From: Flavobacteriaceae bacterium UBA3339
GTDB taxonomy: Bacteria; Bacteroidota; Bacteroidia; Flavobacteriales; Flavobacteriaceae
Direction: 5' to 3'
DNA: 64,000 nt
Assembly (NCBI GenBank): GCA_002360925.1
Contig: DERN01000010.1
Span: forward strand, 21,463-85,462
The stretch's first letter is position 1; every line of letters starts with the position of its first letter. The position numbers and the translations under genes were made by a program. Below, piece after piece: positions 1-8,239 of this stretch. The notes under the pieces are model-generated. The model did no database searches and was not told the DNA's origin. It saw nothing but the letters and a program-made list of their open reading frames with translations.

Positions 1-25
1 ATGAGCTTTTTATTTTTATCTTCAC

Positions 26-736
26 TTATTCTTTTCCTTTTACTACTAATCTAAATCCTTCTCCGTGAATGTTTAAGATTTCAACGTTTTCGTCAGATTT
101 TAAGTATTTTCTTAATTTCGCAATGTAAACGTCCATACTACGAGAAGTGAAGTAATTATCATCTCTCCATATTTTTGTTAAGGCAACTTCACGTGGCATT
201 AAATCATTTTCGTATAAAGCCAACATTTTTAAAAGTTCGTTTTCTTTCGGAGATAATTTAATTGGTTCGTCATTCTCGAAAGTTAAGAAACGTAATTTAG
301 AATTTAAATGGAACTTACCAATCTGAAACTCAAATTTCGTATTTTCAGCTTTAACTTCAGATGTTTTACGTTGCATAATCGCTTTGATTTTCATCAATAA
401 AACTTCCGAATCAAAAGGCTTGTTCAAATAATCATCAGCACCAACTTTATATCCTTTTAAAACATCTTCCTTCATTGTTTTTGCAGTAAGGAAAATGATC
501 GGAATTTCCTTATTCTTATCTCTAATTTCTCGTGCTAACGTAAACCCGTCCTTATAAGGCATCATTACATCTAAAATGCACAAATCATATGTATCTTTCT
601 TGAATTTTTCGAAACCTTCCATTCCATTTTTGGCAAGTGTTACGTCAAAATCGTTCATTACCAAATAATCTTTCAAAATTGATCCGAAGTTTGGATCATC
701 TTCTACTAACAAGATTTTTTTGTTATTTACTTCCAT
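26..736 (-). CDS. rprY: OmpR-family response regulator (RprY-like)
   Basis: Two-component response regulator, 236 aa, expected to bind DNA when phosphorylated by the kinase encoded just upstream. The receiver domain (about residues 7-122) has the acidic pair E12-D13-D14, phosphoacceptor D56 in LDVMMP, switch T84 and K106 in NKPF. A winged-helix Trans_reg_C domain follows (about 138-232). The gene starts 29 bases after the histidine kinase gene stops, so the two are probably co-transcribed. The architecture and pairing match RprX/RprY of Bacteroides; the symbol is by similarity and the regulon cannot be read from the sequence. Confidence 0.9.
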   Translation of the reverse strand: MEVNNKKILLVEDDPNFGSILKDYLVMNDFDVTLAKNGMEGFEKFKKDTYDLCILDVMMPYKDGFTLAREIRDKNKEIPIIFLTAKTMKEDVLKGYKVGADDYLNKPFDSEVLLMKIKAIMQRKTSEVKAENTKFEFQIGKFHLNSKLRFLTFENDEPIKLSPKENELLKMLALYENDLMPREVALTKIWRDDNYFTSRSMDVYIAKLRKYLKSDENVEILNIHGEGFRLVVKGKE

Positions 737-765
737 TTTATCACCTATTTGTTGTTGTTCTATAT

Positions 766-2385
766 TTAATTTATCAAAGGAATTTTCACAATAAATGTAC
801 TTCCTTTTCCTTTTTCACTTTCTACATAAACCTGACCGTTATGATCGTCTACAATTTGCTTTACATAAGCCAAACCTAATCCATGACCTTTAACATTATG
901 TAAATCTCCGGTGTGTTCACGATAGAATTTATCGAATATTTTCTTGGTTGCCGCTTTACTCATTCCGGCTCCCTGATCTTTAATTTTAATTACAATCGAA
1001 TCTTTTATATTTTCGGTATAAATATCGATTACAGGCGCATTTGGCGAATATTTAATTGCATTATCTATAATATTTACAAAAACACTCGTAAAATGCGTTG
1101 GATTGATTAAAACCGTGTCGCGTTGTGCATTAAAATGAGTGGTTACACTTCCTTCTCTGTCTTCTATCAATAATGAAACGTGATCTACGGCATCTTCCAA
1201 AATTTCGGTCAATTCCATTTTTTCTTTCGGAATATCCAACTCTTTTTTCTCTAGTTTTGATATTCTTAAGATATTTTCGATTTGAGCATGCATTCGTTTA
1301 TTTTCATCACGAATCATCTGGGCGTATCGCAAAACCTTTTCTTTATCATCAATAATTTTCGGATTTTTAATCGCGTCTAAAGCAAGATTAATTGTTGCAA
1401 TAGGCGTTTTAAACTCATGCGTCATATTATTAATGAAATCGTTTTTAATTTCCGAAATCTGTCTTTGCGTAATTAATTGTCGAATTGCACTGTAATATGC
1501 TGCAATAATTACAACTGTAAACAATAACGAAATCAGAATAAACGGTAATAAATCCGATGCTAAGAATTTCGTTTTTTGCGGAAAACTTACATATAACTGA
1601 TATTTAGAATGATTTTCTACATCTGTTAAAATCGGAACCGAATAGGTATTATGTTCGTTATAAACAAAGTTTTTCGATTTTATTGAAGTAGATAAACCGT
1701 TGTTAAAAACCGCATATTCAAAATTGGTATCTCGTTTATTAATCGATAATTCATTTTTAAGCAAAGCTTGTAAATTACTATTCGACAAACGTTCTTCAAT
1801 CGGATAATGCGAAACGATTTCGTTATATGCCAAGTCAATACCGATTTTATCTAATTCGCTTACATTTCCATTTTTCTCAATAACTTCGTCTGGTTCTGTT
1901 TCATTATTCAACGCTCTGTGAATGTCTTGATCTAAACCATCGGCAATTTTTTCTTTGTTACGAAAAACTTCAGTTTTGCTTCGACTTATATAATTTTTGT
2001 AATCTTTTTTCGATCCGCTTGCGCTATCAATGAACGTGTTATTTAATGTAAAATCACTTAAATTTTGAACGCTAATAACGTTTGTATAAATGATTTCTTC
2101 GTTTGTTTCAAGATTTTTCTCTATATGAAAAATCTTTCGAACTTCTTTTTGATCAGGTGCTTTTCCTGTTTTTTTCAAATAATCGATATATTTTTTATGA
2201 AAATCATATCGTTCTTTTTCTTTTACATTATTTGCGACATTTCCAATTGCTTGATTTACCGAATGTTGAAATTGTAAATCGTTATTTTCATATGTTGTGC
2301 TAATCCAATAAAGCTGTATTAAAATGATTCCTAATAAAGCTAAACTCATTAAAACAACCAGAAACTGAAATCTATATTTATTCAT
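766..2385 (-). CDS. rprX: Sensor histidine kinase (RprX-like)
   Basis: Membrane histidine kinase, 539 aa, partner of the adjacent OmpR-type regulator. One transmembrane helix lies at about residues 5-28, then a large periplasmic sensor region (about 30-275) with no recognised domain, then a second helix (about 279-299). The HisKA domain carries H323 in NMTHEFKTP. The HATPase domain shows the N box (NIIDNAIKYS), G1 box (DQGAGMS) and G2 box (GHGLGLAYV). There is no clear HAMP domain between the second helix and the H box. The 82-base gap to coaE upstream could hold a promoter or simply separate genes of one operon. Confidence 0.9.
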   Translation of the reverse strand: MNKYRFQFLVVLMSLALLGIILIQLYWISTTYENNDLQFQHSVNQAIGNVANNVKEKERYDFHKKYIDYLKKTGKAPDQKEVRKIFHIEKNLETNEEIIYTNVISVQNLSDFTLNNTFIDSASGSKKDYKNYISRSKTEVFRNKEKIADGLDQDIHRALNNETEPDEVIEKNGNVSELDKIGIDLAYNEIVSHYPIEERLSNSNLQALLKNELSINKRDTNFEYAVFNNGLSTSIKSKNFVYNEHNTYSVPILTDVENHSKYQLYVSFPQKTKFLASDLLPFILISLLFTVVIIAAYYSAIRQLITQRQISEIKNDFINNMTHEFKTPIATINLALDAIKNPKIIDDKEKVLRYAQMIRDENKRMHAQIENILRISKLEKKELDIPKEKMELTEILEDAVDHVSLLIEDREGSVTTHFNAQRDTVLINPTHFTSVFVNIIDNAIKYSPNAPVIDIYTENIKDSIVIKIKDQGAGMSKAATKKIFDKFYREHTGDLHNVKGHGLGLAYVKQIVDDHNGQVYVESEKGKGSTFIVKIPLIN

Positions 2386-2467
2386 TTATTTTAAAAATAC
2401 TTTCAAATTTAACATTTTAACACCATACAAAACAATCGTTTAACCTAATATTAACAACAAAAAAGAA

Positions 2468-3052
2468 TTACGTTAATATTTCTTCCAACACTTTATCAAT
2501 CTGATTATAGGTTTCTTGCAAATCGATATTCGTTATAACAAAATCAGAAAGTTTTGCTTTTTCTTCATCGCTCATTTGATTTCGCATTCTTTTTAAAACT
2601 TCTTCTTTCGCAACATGATCGCGTTTCATGACACGTTCAATTCTAATTTGTTCCGGTGCGGTAACCAAAATACTTGCATCGCAAACTTTATAAGCACCCG
2701 ATTCAAATAAAATAGCACTTTCTTTCACAATTAGCTTAGAATTTTGATTTCGTTTTACGAAATCTTCAAAATCTTTTGCAACTGCCGGATGTACAATTCC
2801 GTTTAAAGCTTCTAACTTTTCTTTGTTATTAAATACAATTTCGGCTATCTTTTTTCGATCTAATAATCCGTTATGTAAAAGAACTTCGTTGTTAAACAAC
2901 GTATTAACCTGTTTAATAACTTCCGGTTTTTCCATAATGTATTTTCCGGCTTCGTCCGCAATGTAAACCGGAATATTTTTAGAAGCTATATAATTTATTA
3001 CGGTAGTTTTTCCACTTCCGATACCTCCTGTAAGTCCAATAATCTTTGTCAT
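2468..3052 (-). CDS. coaE: Dephospho-CoA kinase
   Basis: Catalyses ATP-dependent phosphorylation of dephospho-CoA to coenzyme A, the last step of CoA synthesis in the cytoplasm. The 194-aa length is normal for CoaE. The N-terminal P-loop is GLTGGIGSGKTT (about residues 6-17), and the family segments YIADEAGK and HPAVAKDFEDF follow. The start codon overlaps the stop of the upstream glycosyltransferase by one base (TAATG), which implies translational coupling. Confidence 0.95.
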   Translation of the reverse strand: MTKIIGLTGGIGSGKTTVINYIASKNIPVYIADEAGKYIMEKPEVIKQVNTLFNNEVLLHNGLLDRKKIAEIVFNNKEKLEALNGIVHPAVAKDFEDFVKRNQNSKLIVKESAILFESGAYKVCDASILVTAPEQIRIERVMKRDHVAKEEVLKRMRNQMSDEEKAKLSDFVITNIDLQETYNQIDKVLEEILT

Positions 3053-4047
3053 TATTTAAAAAACATTTCGGGCATTGCTGTTTCAGGTTTTAACTTTTTA
3101 ACATGTAACAAATAGTTACTAAGCAAAAACCCTGCCCCATATCCATAAAACTGAATAAAAGTTGCAATTATTGTTAAAAATGATATTTTTAAACTTTTTG
3201 TTTGGATAAAACTTTCTATAAAAAGTACTAAAAAATATAAAATATAACACATGAAAAACCATTGAAAACCAAATATCAATGCAATTATTGATACTAAAAA
3301 ACCTAAAAAGAATAACGAAGGAAACCAATAGGTTATTTTAGAATATTCGGGATAACGTTGATTTAAAATTGGGCGCGCTTTCCCAAATTTGTTTACCTGT
3401 TTGTAGAATTTTTCCCAATCGATTCGGCGTTTGTGGAAAACATAAGCATTCGGAATTAAAGCTGTTTTAAAACCTAAATTCCATAAACGAATAGAAAGAT
3501 CAGGATCTTCACCTGGATGAATTTTACCGAATCCGCCAGAAGCTTCAAAAGCTTTTCTCGAAATTCCCATATTAAAACTTCTTGGCTGAAACTTGCCTAA
3601 TTTTTCACTTCCGCCACGAATCCCCCCTGTTGTTAAAAAAGAAGTCATGGTTTGATTAATTGCTTTCTGAACATCTGAAAATGAATCATGTGCATTATCT
3701 GGTCCACCAAAACAATCGACATAATTCGATTCAAGAAAAAGATCCACTTCGTTCAAATAATTCGACGGAATAATACAATCCGAATCCAATATTAAAAAGT
3801 AATTTCCTTTTGCAACCTTCATTCCGTAATTACGCGAATCGCCCGGTCCCGAATTCGACTTAAAGTGATACGAAATATTCAAAACATTGGCATATTTCTT
3901 CACAACATCTTCGCACGTAATCGTAGAACCGTCTTCAACAACCACAATTTCATAAGGTTTTGTGTATAATTGATGCGAAAGACTTTCTAATAATTCGTCG
4001 ATCTCATCGGGTCTGTTATAAACAGGAATTACAAAAGAATAATACAT
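3052..4047 (-). CDS. Family 2 glycosyltransferase with C-terminal membrane helices
   Basis: Inverting GT-A glycosyltransferase of 331 aa, likely at the inner face of the cytoplasmic membrane. The nucleotide-sugar site is indicated by VVVEDGST near residue 40 and the DxD-like LDSDC near residue 92. GGPDNAHDS and HPGEDPDLSIR are acceptor or catalytic-loop motifs of the family. Two or three hydrophobic helices lie at about 240-310. It is the first gene of a minus-strand run into coaE and the two-component pair. The sugar and acceptor are not predictable. A CAAAGTTA box (4066-4073; TAACTTTG on the coding strand) fits a flavobacterial -7 element. Confidence 0.85.
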   Translation of the reverse strand: MYYSFVIPVYNRPDEIDELLESLSHQLYTKPYEIVVVEDGSTITCEDVVKKYANVLNISYHFKSNSGPGDSRNYGMKVAKGNYFLILDSDCIIPSNYLNEVDLFLESNYVDCFGGPDNAHDSFSDVQKAINQTMTSFLTTGGIRGGSEKLGKFQPRSFNMGISRKAFEASGGFGKIHPGEDPDLSIRLWNLGFKTALIPNAYVFHKRRIDWEKFYKQVNKFGKARPILNQRYPEYSKITYWFPSLFFLGFLVSIIALIFGFQWFFMCYILYFLVLFIESFIQTKSLKISFLTIIATFIQFYGYGAGFLLSNYLLHVKKLKPETAMPEMFFK

Positions 4048-4264
4048 TTATCTTAATTTACATAACAAAGTTATTGTTAAAGATTCTATTGATAAAATTA
4101 AAAGATAAAATATTCCTAAAACTTAAAAAAATGCATCATTTTTGCTTAAATCAACAAATCTAAATTCCTGTCTACAACATTTTACAAAAAAATATAGATG
4201 TTTATGGCGGAACTTTACTAAATTTAATCTTTAAAAAGACTCTGAAAAAAGAGAAGGAATTGTT

Positions 4265-5818
4265 ATGAATGAAATCAAAATATTATGGGTCGATGATGAA
4301 ATCGATTTATTAAAACCACACATTTTATTTTTAGAAAAAAAAGGCTATAACGTTACAACTGCAACAAACGGACAGGACGCAATAGATTTGTTTGAAGGAA
4401 CAAATTTCGACATTGTTTTTTTAGATGAAAACATGCCCGGAATTACTGGTTTGGAAACACTTTCGGAATTAAAAGAACGTAAATCTACCACGCCGATTAT
4501 CATGATTACCAAAAGTGAAGAAGAATATATTATGGATGAAGCAATTGGTTCTCAAATTGCCGATTATTTGATAAAACCTGTGAATCCGAATCAAATTTTG
4601 TTGAGTTTGAAGAAAAATTTGGATCATTCGCGTTTGGTTTCGGAAAAAACTTCTTTAGATTATCAGAAAGAATTCCGAAAAATTGCAATGGATATGATGC
4701 AGGCAAATTCGCATCAAGATTGGGCAGATTTATACAAGCGTTTGATTTTTTGGGAAATGCAGTTAGAGAATATCGAAGATCATAATTTGACGAATATTCT
4801 GGAAAAACAAAAAGAAGAAGCCAATACGCAATTTGGAAAGTTTGTTGAAAAAAATTACGAAGATTGGATTAATAATGAAGACGAAGCTCCGCTTTTTTCA
4901 CATAAATTATTTGTTCGAAAAGTAGTTCCCGAATTACGTGGCGACGAGAATGTGTTGTTTGTTGTTATTGATAATTTACGTTTCGATCAATGGAAAGCTT
5001 TTGAAGGTTTTGTCAACAATCATTATAAAGTTTCGCAAGAAGATTATTATTATTCCATTTTGCCAACTGCCACACAATATGCACGTAATGCCATTTTTTC
5101 AGGATTAACTCCGTTGCAAATGGAAAAACAATTACCGCAATATTGGAAAAATGATGTAGACGAAGGCGGAAAAAACTTATTCGAAGCCGAATTTCTAGAA
5201 GATCAATTAAAACGTTTGCGTTTAAATATTAAGCACGAATATCATAAAATAACGAATTTAAAAGACGGTAAAAAGTTTGCCGAAAACTTTAAATCCATGA
5301 AAGACAATAAACTGATTGCTTTGGTTTACAATTTTGTAGATATGATTTCGCACGCAAAAACCGAAATGGAAGTTATTAAAGAATTAGCTTCGACCGATAA
5401 AGCGTATCGTTCCTTAACACAAAGTTGGTTTAAAAACTCGCCTTTGTTAGAAATTATTCAGCAAGCGCAAGCCGCAGGTTTTAAATTGATTATTACAACC
5501 GATCACGGAACCATAAATTGTAAAAATCCGTCGCAGGTTATTGGTGATAAAAACACGAGTTTAAACTTGCGTTACAAAACCGGAAAATCGTTAACTTACG
5601 AACCAAAAGATGTTTATGCGGTAAAGGATCCTAAGAAAATTCAATTACCTGCAATAAATATCAGCAGCTCGTTCATTTTTGCAAAAAGCGATTATTTTTT
5701 AGCGTACATTAACAACTATAATTATTATGTTAGTTATTTCAAAAACACGTATCAACATGGCGGAATTTCGTTAGAAGAAATTATTGTTCCGTTTGTTGTT
5801 TTAAATCCTAAAAAATAA
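4265..5818 (+). CDS. porX: PorX: T9SS response regulator with alkaline-phosphatase-like (PglZ) domain
   Basis: Bifunctional regulator of the type IX secretion system, 517 aa. The CheY-like receiver (about 1-120) has D11/D12, phosphoacceptor D54 (FLDENMPG), T81 and K103. A helical linker follows, then a PglZ/alkaline-phosphatase-superfamily domain (about 205-517). Candidate metal and catalytic residues are D235 (VIDNLRFD), T267/T269 (LPTATQ), D358 and H362 (DMISH), D412-H413 (TTDHGT) and the late H in TYQHGG. PorX is known to work with the kinase PorY and sigma factor SigP and to hydrolyse cyclic oligonucleotides; neither partner is here. tsaE follows after only a few bases. The presence of PorX implies that the organism has a T9SS. 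Confidence 0.95.
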   Translation: MNEIKILWVDDEIDLLKPHILFLEKKGYNVTTATNGQDAIDLFEGTNFDIVFLDENMPGITGLETLSELKERKSTTPIIMITKSEEEYIMDEAIGSQIADYLIKPVNPNQILLSLKKNLDHSRLVSEKTSLDYQKEFRKIAMDMMQANSHQDWADLYKRLIFWEMQLENIEDHNLTNILEKQKEEANTQFGKFVEKNYEDWINNEDEAPLFSHKLFVRKVVPELRGDENVLFVVIDNLRFDQWKAFEGFVNNHYKVSQEDYYYSILPTATQYARNAIFSGLTPLQMEKQLPQYWKNDVDEGGKNLFEAEFLEDQLKRLRLNIKHEYHKITNLKDGKKFAENFKSMKDNKLIALVYNFVDMISHAKTEMEVIKELASTDKAYRSLTQSWFKNSPLLEIIQQAQAAGFKLIITTDHGTINCKNPSQVIGDKNTSLNLRYKTGKSLTYEPKDVYAVKDPKKIQLPAINISSSFIFAKSDYFLAYINNYNYYVSYFKNTYQHGGISLEEIIVPFVVLNPKK

Positions 5819-5821
5819 AAC

Positions 5822-6229
5822 ATGATCATTACCTATTCTATAAACGAGCTAAACAATGTTGCGAAAGAGCTTATAGAAAAAAGCGAACATAAAACGTGGC
5901 TTTTCGATGCGCCAATGGGAGCCGGAAAAACCACTTTAATAAAAGCAATTGCGCAACAATTAGGCGTAGAAGATGTTGCAAATAGCCCAACTTTTTCTAT
6001 TGTTAATGAATATAAAGGGGAAAATAATGATCGAATTTTTCATTTCGATTTATATCGTTTAAAAAATGAAGAAGAAGCGTATGATATGGGATTAGATGAA
6101 TATTTTGATGAAAAGAATTGGTGTTTTGTAGAATGGCCCGATCAGGCGCAAAACCTATTACCCGAAAATGTTCATAGAATTTCGATTGAATTAGTAGATG
6201 AAAACACGCGCCAATTAAAATTTGAATAA
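5822..6229 (+). CDS. tsaE: tRNA threonylcarbamoyladenosine biosynthesis ATPase TsaE
   Basis: Small P-loop ATPase (135 aa) that works with TsaB and TsaD to make N6-threonylcarbamoyladenosine at tRNA position 37. It has Walker A G33-AGKTT-38, the family motif SPTFSIVNEY, the DLYR motif (HFDLYRL) and a late W in FVEWPD. It sits three bases after porX and two bases before the alanine dehydrogenase gene, so the three form one transcription unit. tsaB and tsaD are not in this window. Confidence 0.95.
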   Translation: MIITYSINELNNVAKELIEKSEHKTWLFDAPMGAGKTTLIKAIAQQLGVEDVANSPTFSIVNEYKGENNDRIFHFDLYRLKNEEEAYDMGLDEYFDEKNWCFVEWPDQAQNLLPENVHRISIELVDENTRQLKFE

Positions 6230-6231
6230 AT

Positions 6232-7431
6232 ATGAACGGAATAACAAGCCCTTTTTCGAAATCACAATTAATGCCTCAGGAAGAAAAACTCGATGTCCGC
6301 AGAAAACGAGGTCAATTGTTTATTGGAATTCCAAAAGAAGATTTTAAGATTGAAAAACGAATCTGTCTTACGCCAGAATCGGTCAATATGTTGGTAAAAG
6401 CCGGACATAAAATTTTGATCGAATCCAATGCAGGAAAAGAAGCAAGTTATGAAGATATTAAATACAGCGAAGCCGGAGCAATTATCACGCACGATAAAGC
6501 AAAGGTTTTCGCTTGTCCTATTATTTTAAAAGTTGAACCGCCTACTTTAGAGGAAATTCAATTGATGAAACCCAAAACGTATTTGTTTTCGGCTTTACAG
6601 TTAAAAACACAAAAAAAGGAGTTTTTCGAAGCACTTGCTAAAAAGAAAATAACTGCTTTGTGTTATGAATTTATTCAAGATCGATACGGAGCTTATCCAT
6701 TTTTACACGCAATTAGCGAAATTGCCGGAATTGCTTCCATTCAAATTGCTTCAGATTATATGTGTAGAATGAATGGCGGAAAAGGATTGTTATTCGGAAA
6801 TATTACGGGAGTTCCGCCAACCGAAGTTGTCATTTTAGGAGCAGGTTTAGTTGCAGAATCCGCAGCACGTACCGCTTTGGCTTTGGGAGTTAATATTAAA
6901 GTATTCGACAATAATATTCATAAATTAAAACGATTACAGAAATCGTTAAATCATCAAATTTTCACTTCAACCATTCAAGAACGCGTTTTATCTAAAGCTT
7001 TAATGCGTTGCGATGTAGCAATTGGAGCTGTTAAAGGACTAAATCGTTCTCCGATTCTGGTTACCGAAGAAATGGTTCAAAGAATGAAACCCGGTGCTGT
7101 TATTATCGATGTTTGTATTGATAATGGTGGTTGTTTCGAAACTTCTGAATTAACTACACACGAAAATCCAATTGTTACAAAATACGATGTTATTCATTAT
7201 GGAGTTCCCAATATCACGGCAAAATTCTCTAAAACTTCGTCTTTAGCAATTAGCAATATTATTTCGCCTTATTTATTAGGCTTGAACGAAAACGGAACAA
7301 TTGAAGATACAATTCGATACGATAATACAATTCGTTCTGGAATTTATATGTATAAAGGAATTTTAGTAAACGAAGCTATTGGAAATTGGTTTAACCTCGA
7401 TTCTAAAGACATTAATTTAATTGTTCTTTAA
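6232..7431 (+). CDS. ald: Alanine dehydrogenase
   Basis: NAD-dependent oxidative deamination of L-alanine to pyruvate and ammonia, 399 aa, cytoplasmic. The N-terminal AlaDh/PNT domain shows the GIPKE motif, KRICLTPE, and ILKVEPP with the substrate-site lysine. The Rossmann NAD site is VVILGAGLVAESAA near residue 200, followed by DVCIDNGGCFETS. A 25-residue N-terminal extension precedes the usual start of the fold. The family also includes the related nicotinamide nucleotide transhydrogenase alpha subunit, but no membrane part is present. It is the third gene of the porX-tsaE-ald run. Confidence 0.9.
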   Translation: MNGITSPFSKSQLMPQEEKLDVRRKRGQLFIGIPKEDFKIEKRICLTPESVNMLVKAGHKILIESNAGKEASYEDIKYSEAGAIITHDKAKVFACPIILKVEPPTLEEIQLMKPKTYLFSALQLKTQKKEFFEALAKKKITALCYEFIQDRYGAYPFLHAISEIAGIASIQIASDYMCRMNGGKGLLFGNITGVPPTEVVILGAGLVAESAARTALALGVNIKVFDNNIHKLKRLQKSLNHQIFTSTIQERVLSKALMRCDVAIGAVKGLNRSPILVTEEMVQRMKPGAVIIDVCIDNGGCFETSELTTHENPIVTKYDVIHYGVPNITAKFSKTSSLAISNIISPYLLGLNENGTIEDTIRYDNTIRSGIYMYKGILVNEAIGNWFNLDSKDINLIVL

Positions 7432-7452
7432 GAAAAGGATAAATAATAATCG

Positions 7453-7460
7453 TATTTTTG
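7453..7460 (+). promoter_or_regulatory. Flavobacterial -7 box before the DUF4258 gene
   Basis: TATTTTTG matches the TAnnTTTG consensus of the Bacteroidota housekeeping sigma factor and lies 17 bases before the ATG at 7478. No TTG sits at the proper -33 spacing. It suggests that the DUF4258 gene can be transcribed separately from ald. Confidence 0.55.
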
Positions 7461-7477
7461 CACAAAATTAAACTTAC

Positions 7478-7858
7478 ATGAAATTTCCTCAACGTTTAGC
7501 CTACTACTTATTAGGATTATTGATAGGCGGAATCTTTGTTTTTTATTTCTTTGATGCAAAAGACACTCAATTTTGTTATCTACCAAATTGTAGGGTTTTA
7601 AAAGACTTAAGAAGCAAACCTTTGGTCATTGCTGACGAAGCTCAGATTAAATTCGATCAGGCGCTTGTAAATATGGAAGACATTAAAATGTGCTTAACTT
7701 ATGGCGATGTCGATTTTGGAAAAAGCAACGTTCCAGAACAAAACGGAAAGCTTTATATCATAGAAGGACAAAACAGTAAAAAGGAACCAATAACTTTAGA
7801 AATGATTAATTACAGCGAAAAAGTGATGATTAAAGATATTTATCCTAGAAAAGAGTAG
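7478..7858 (+). CDS. DUF4258-type membrane-anchored protein
   Basis: Small protein of 126 aa with one N-terminal transmembrane helix (about residues 8-25), which is either a signal anchor or an uncleaved signal. The rest is a soluble domain of the DUF4258 type: LVNMEDIKMCLTYGDV and a C-terminal LEMINYSEKVMIKDIYP, where the family normally ends in a hydrophobic strand. Two cysteines (FCYLPNC) follow the helix. Function unknown. It follows ald by 46 bases and has its own promoter-like box. Confidence 0.75.
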   Translation: MKFPQRLAYYLLGLLIGGIFVFYFFDAKDTQFCYLPNCRVLKDLRSKPLVIADEAQIKFDQALVNMEDIKMCLTYGDVDFGKSNVPEQNGKLYIIEGQNSKKEPITLEMINYSEKVMIKDIYPRKE

Positions 7859-7919
7859 TTTTTTATATTCTCATAATGAAATAGTTATAAAAAAGTTAAT
7901 AAAAAAAATAACAAAACCC

Positions 7920-7949
7920 TTGTGGAATGGTAAAATGAGTCTATATTTG
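7920..7949 (+). promoter_or_regulatory. Promoter of the tRNA-Ser/tRNA-Tyr operon
   Basis: TTG at 7920-7922, a 19-base spacer, then TATATTTG at 7942-7949. This is a full match to the flavobacterial TTG-N17-20-TAnnTTTG promoter. It lies 30 bases upstream of the tRNA-Ser gene. Confidence 0.8.
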
Positions 7950-7979
7950 CACCACAATTAACGAAGGAAACAACGTTAA

Positions 7980-8064
7980 GGAGAAATGGCAGAGTGGTCG
8001 AATGCGGCAGTCTTGAAAACTGTTGACTGTAACAGGTCCGGGGGTTCGAATCCCTCTTTCTCCG
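7980..8064 (+). tRNA. tRNA-Ser (anticodon UGA)
   Basis: An 85-base cloverleaf with a long variable arm. The acceptor stem is GGAGAAA paired with TTTCTCC, with G73 as discriminator. The anticodon stem-loop is 8007-8023 with TGA at 8014-8016. The T loop is GGTTCGAATCC. The 3' CCA is not encoded. It decodes UCA and other UCN codons. Confidence 0.95.
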
Positions 8065-8077
8065 CAGCTTAAGGTTC

Positions 8078-8158
8078 GGGAAGATACTCAAGCGGCCAAC
8101 GAGGACGGACTGTAAATCCGTTGGGAAACCTTCGCAGGTTCGAATCCTGCTCTTCCCA
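8078..8158 (+). tRNA. tRNA-Tyr (anticodon GUA)
   Basis: An 81-base cloverleaf with acceptor stem GGGAAGA/TCTTCCC and discriminator A. The anticodon stem is ACGGA/TCCGT and the anticodon GTA lies at 8112-8114. It has a long variable arm and a T loop GGTTCGAATCC. CCA is not encoded. It lies 13 bases after tRNA-Ser and is evidently co-transcribed with it. Confidence 0.95.
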
Positions 8159-8170
8159 CAAAATTAAAAA

Positions 8171-8193
8171 AGCTCAACATATGTTGAGCTTTT
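8171..8193 (+). terminator. Terminator after the tRNA pair
   Basis: Perfect palindrome with arms AGCTCAACAT and ATGTTGAGCT, flanked by A and T runs. It can end the tRNA transcript on plus and also lies 47 bases beyond the stop of the minus-strand lipoprotein gene, so it may work in both directions. Confidence 0.85.
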
Positions 8194-8239
8194 ATTATTT
8201 TATTTTTATAAAATAGAAATTGATTCTCCATTCATCATA

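Noticed and set aside
7885..8091. A 68-codon open frame on the minus strand over the tRNA genes
   Set aside because: It covers tRNA-Ser and its promoter. The cloverleaf structure explains the sequence; the frame has no protein features.
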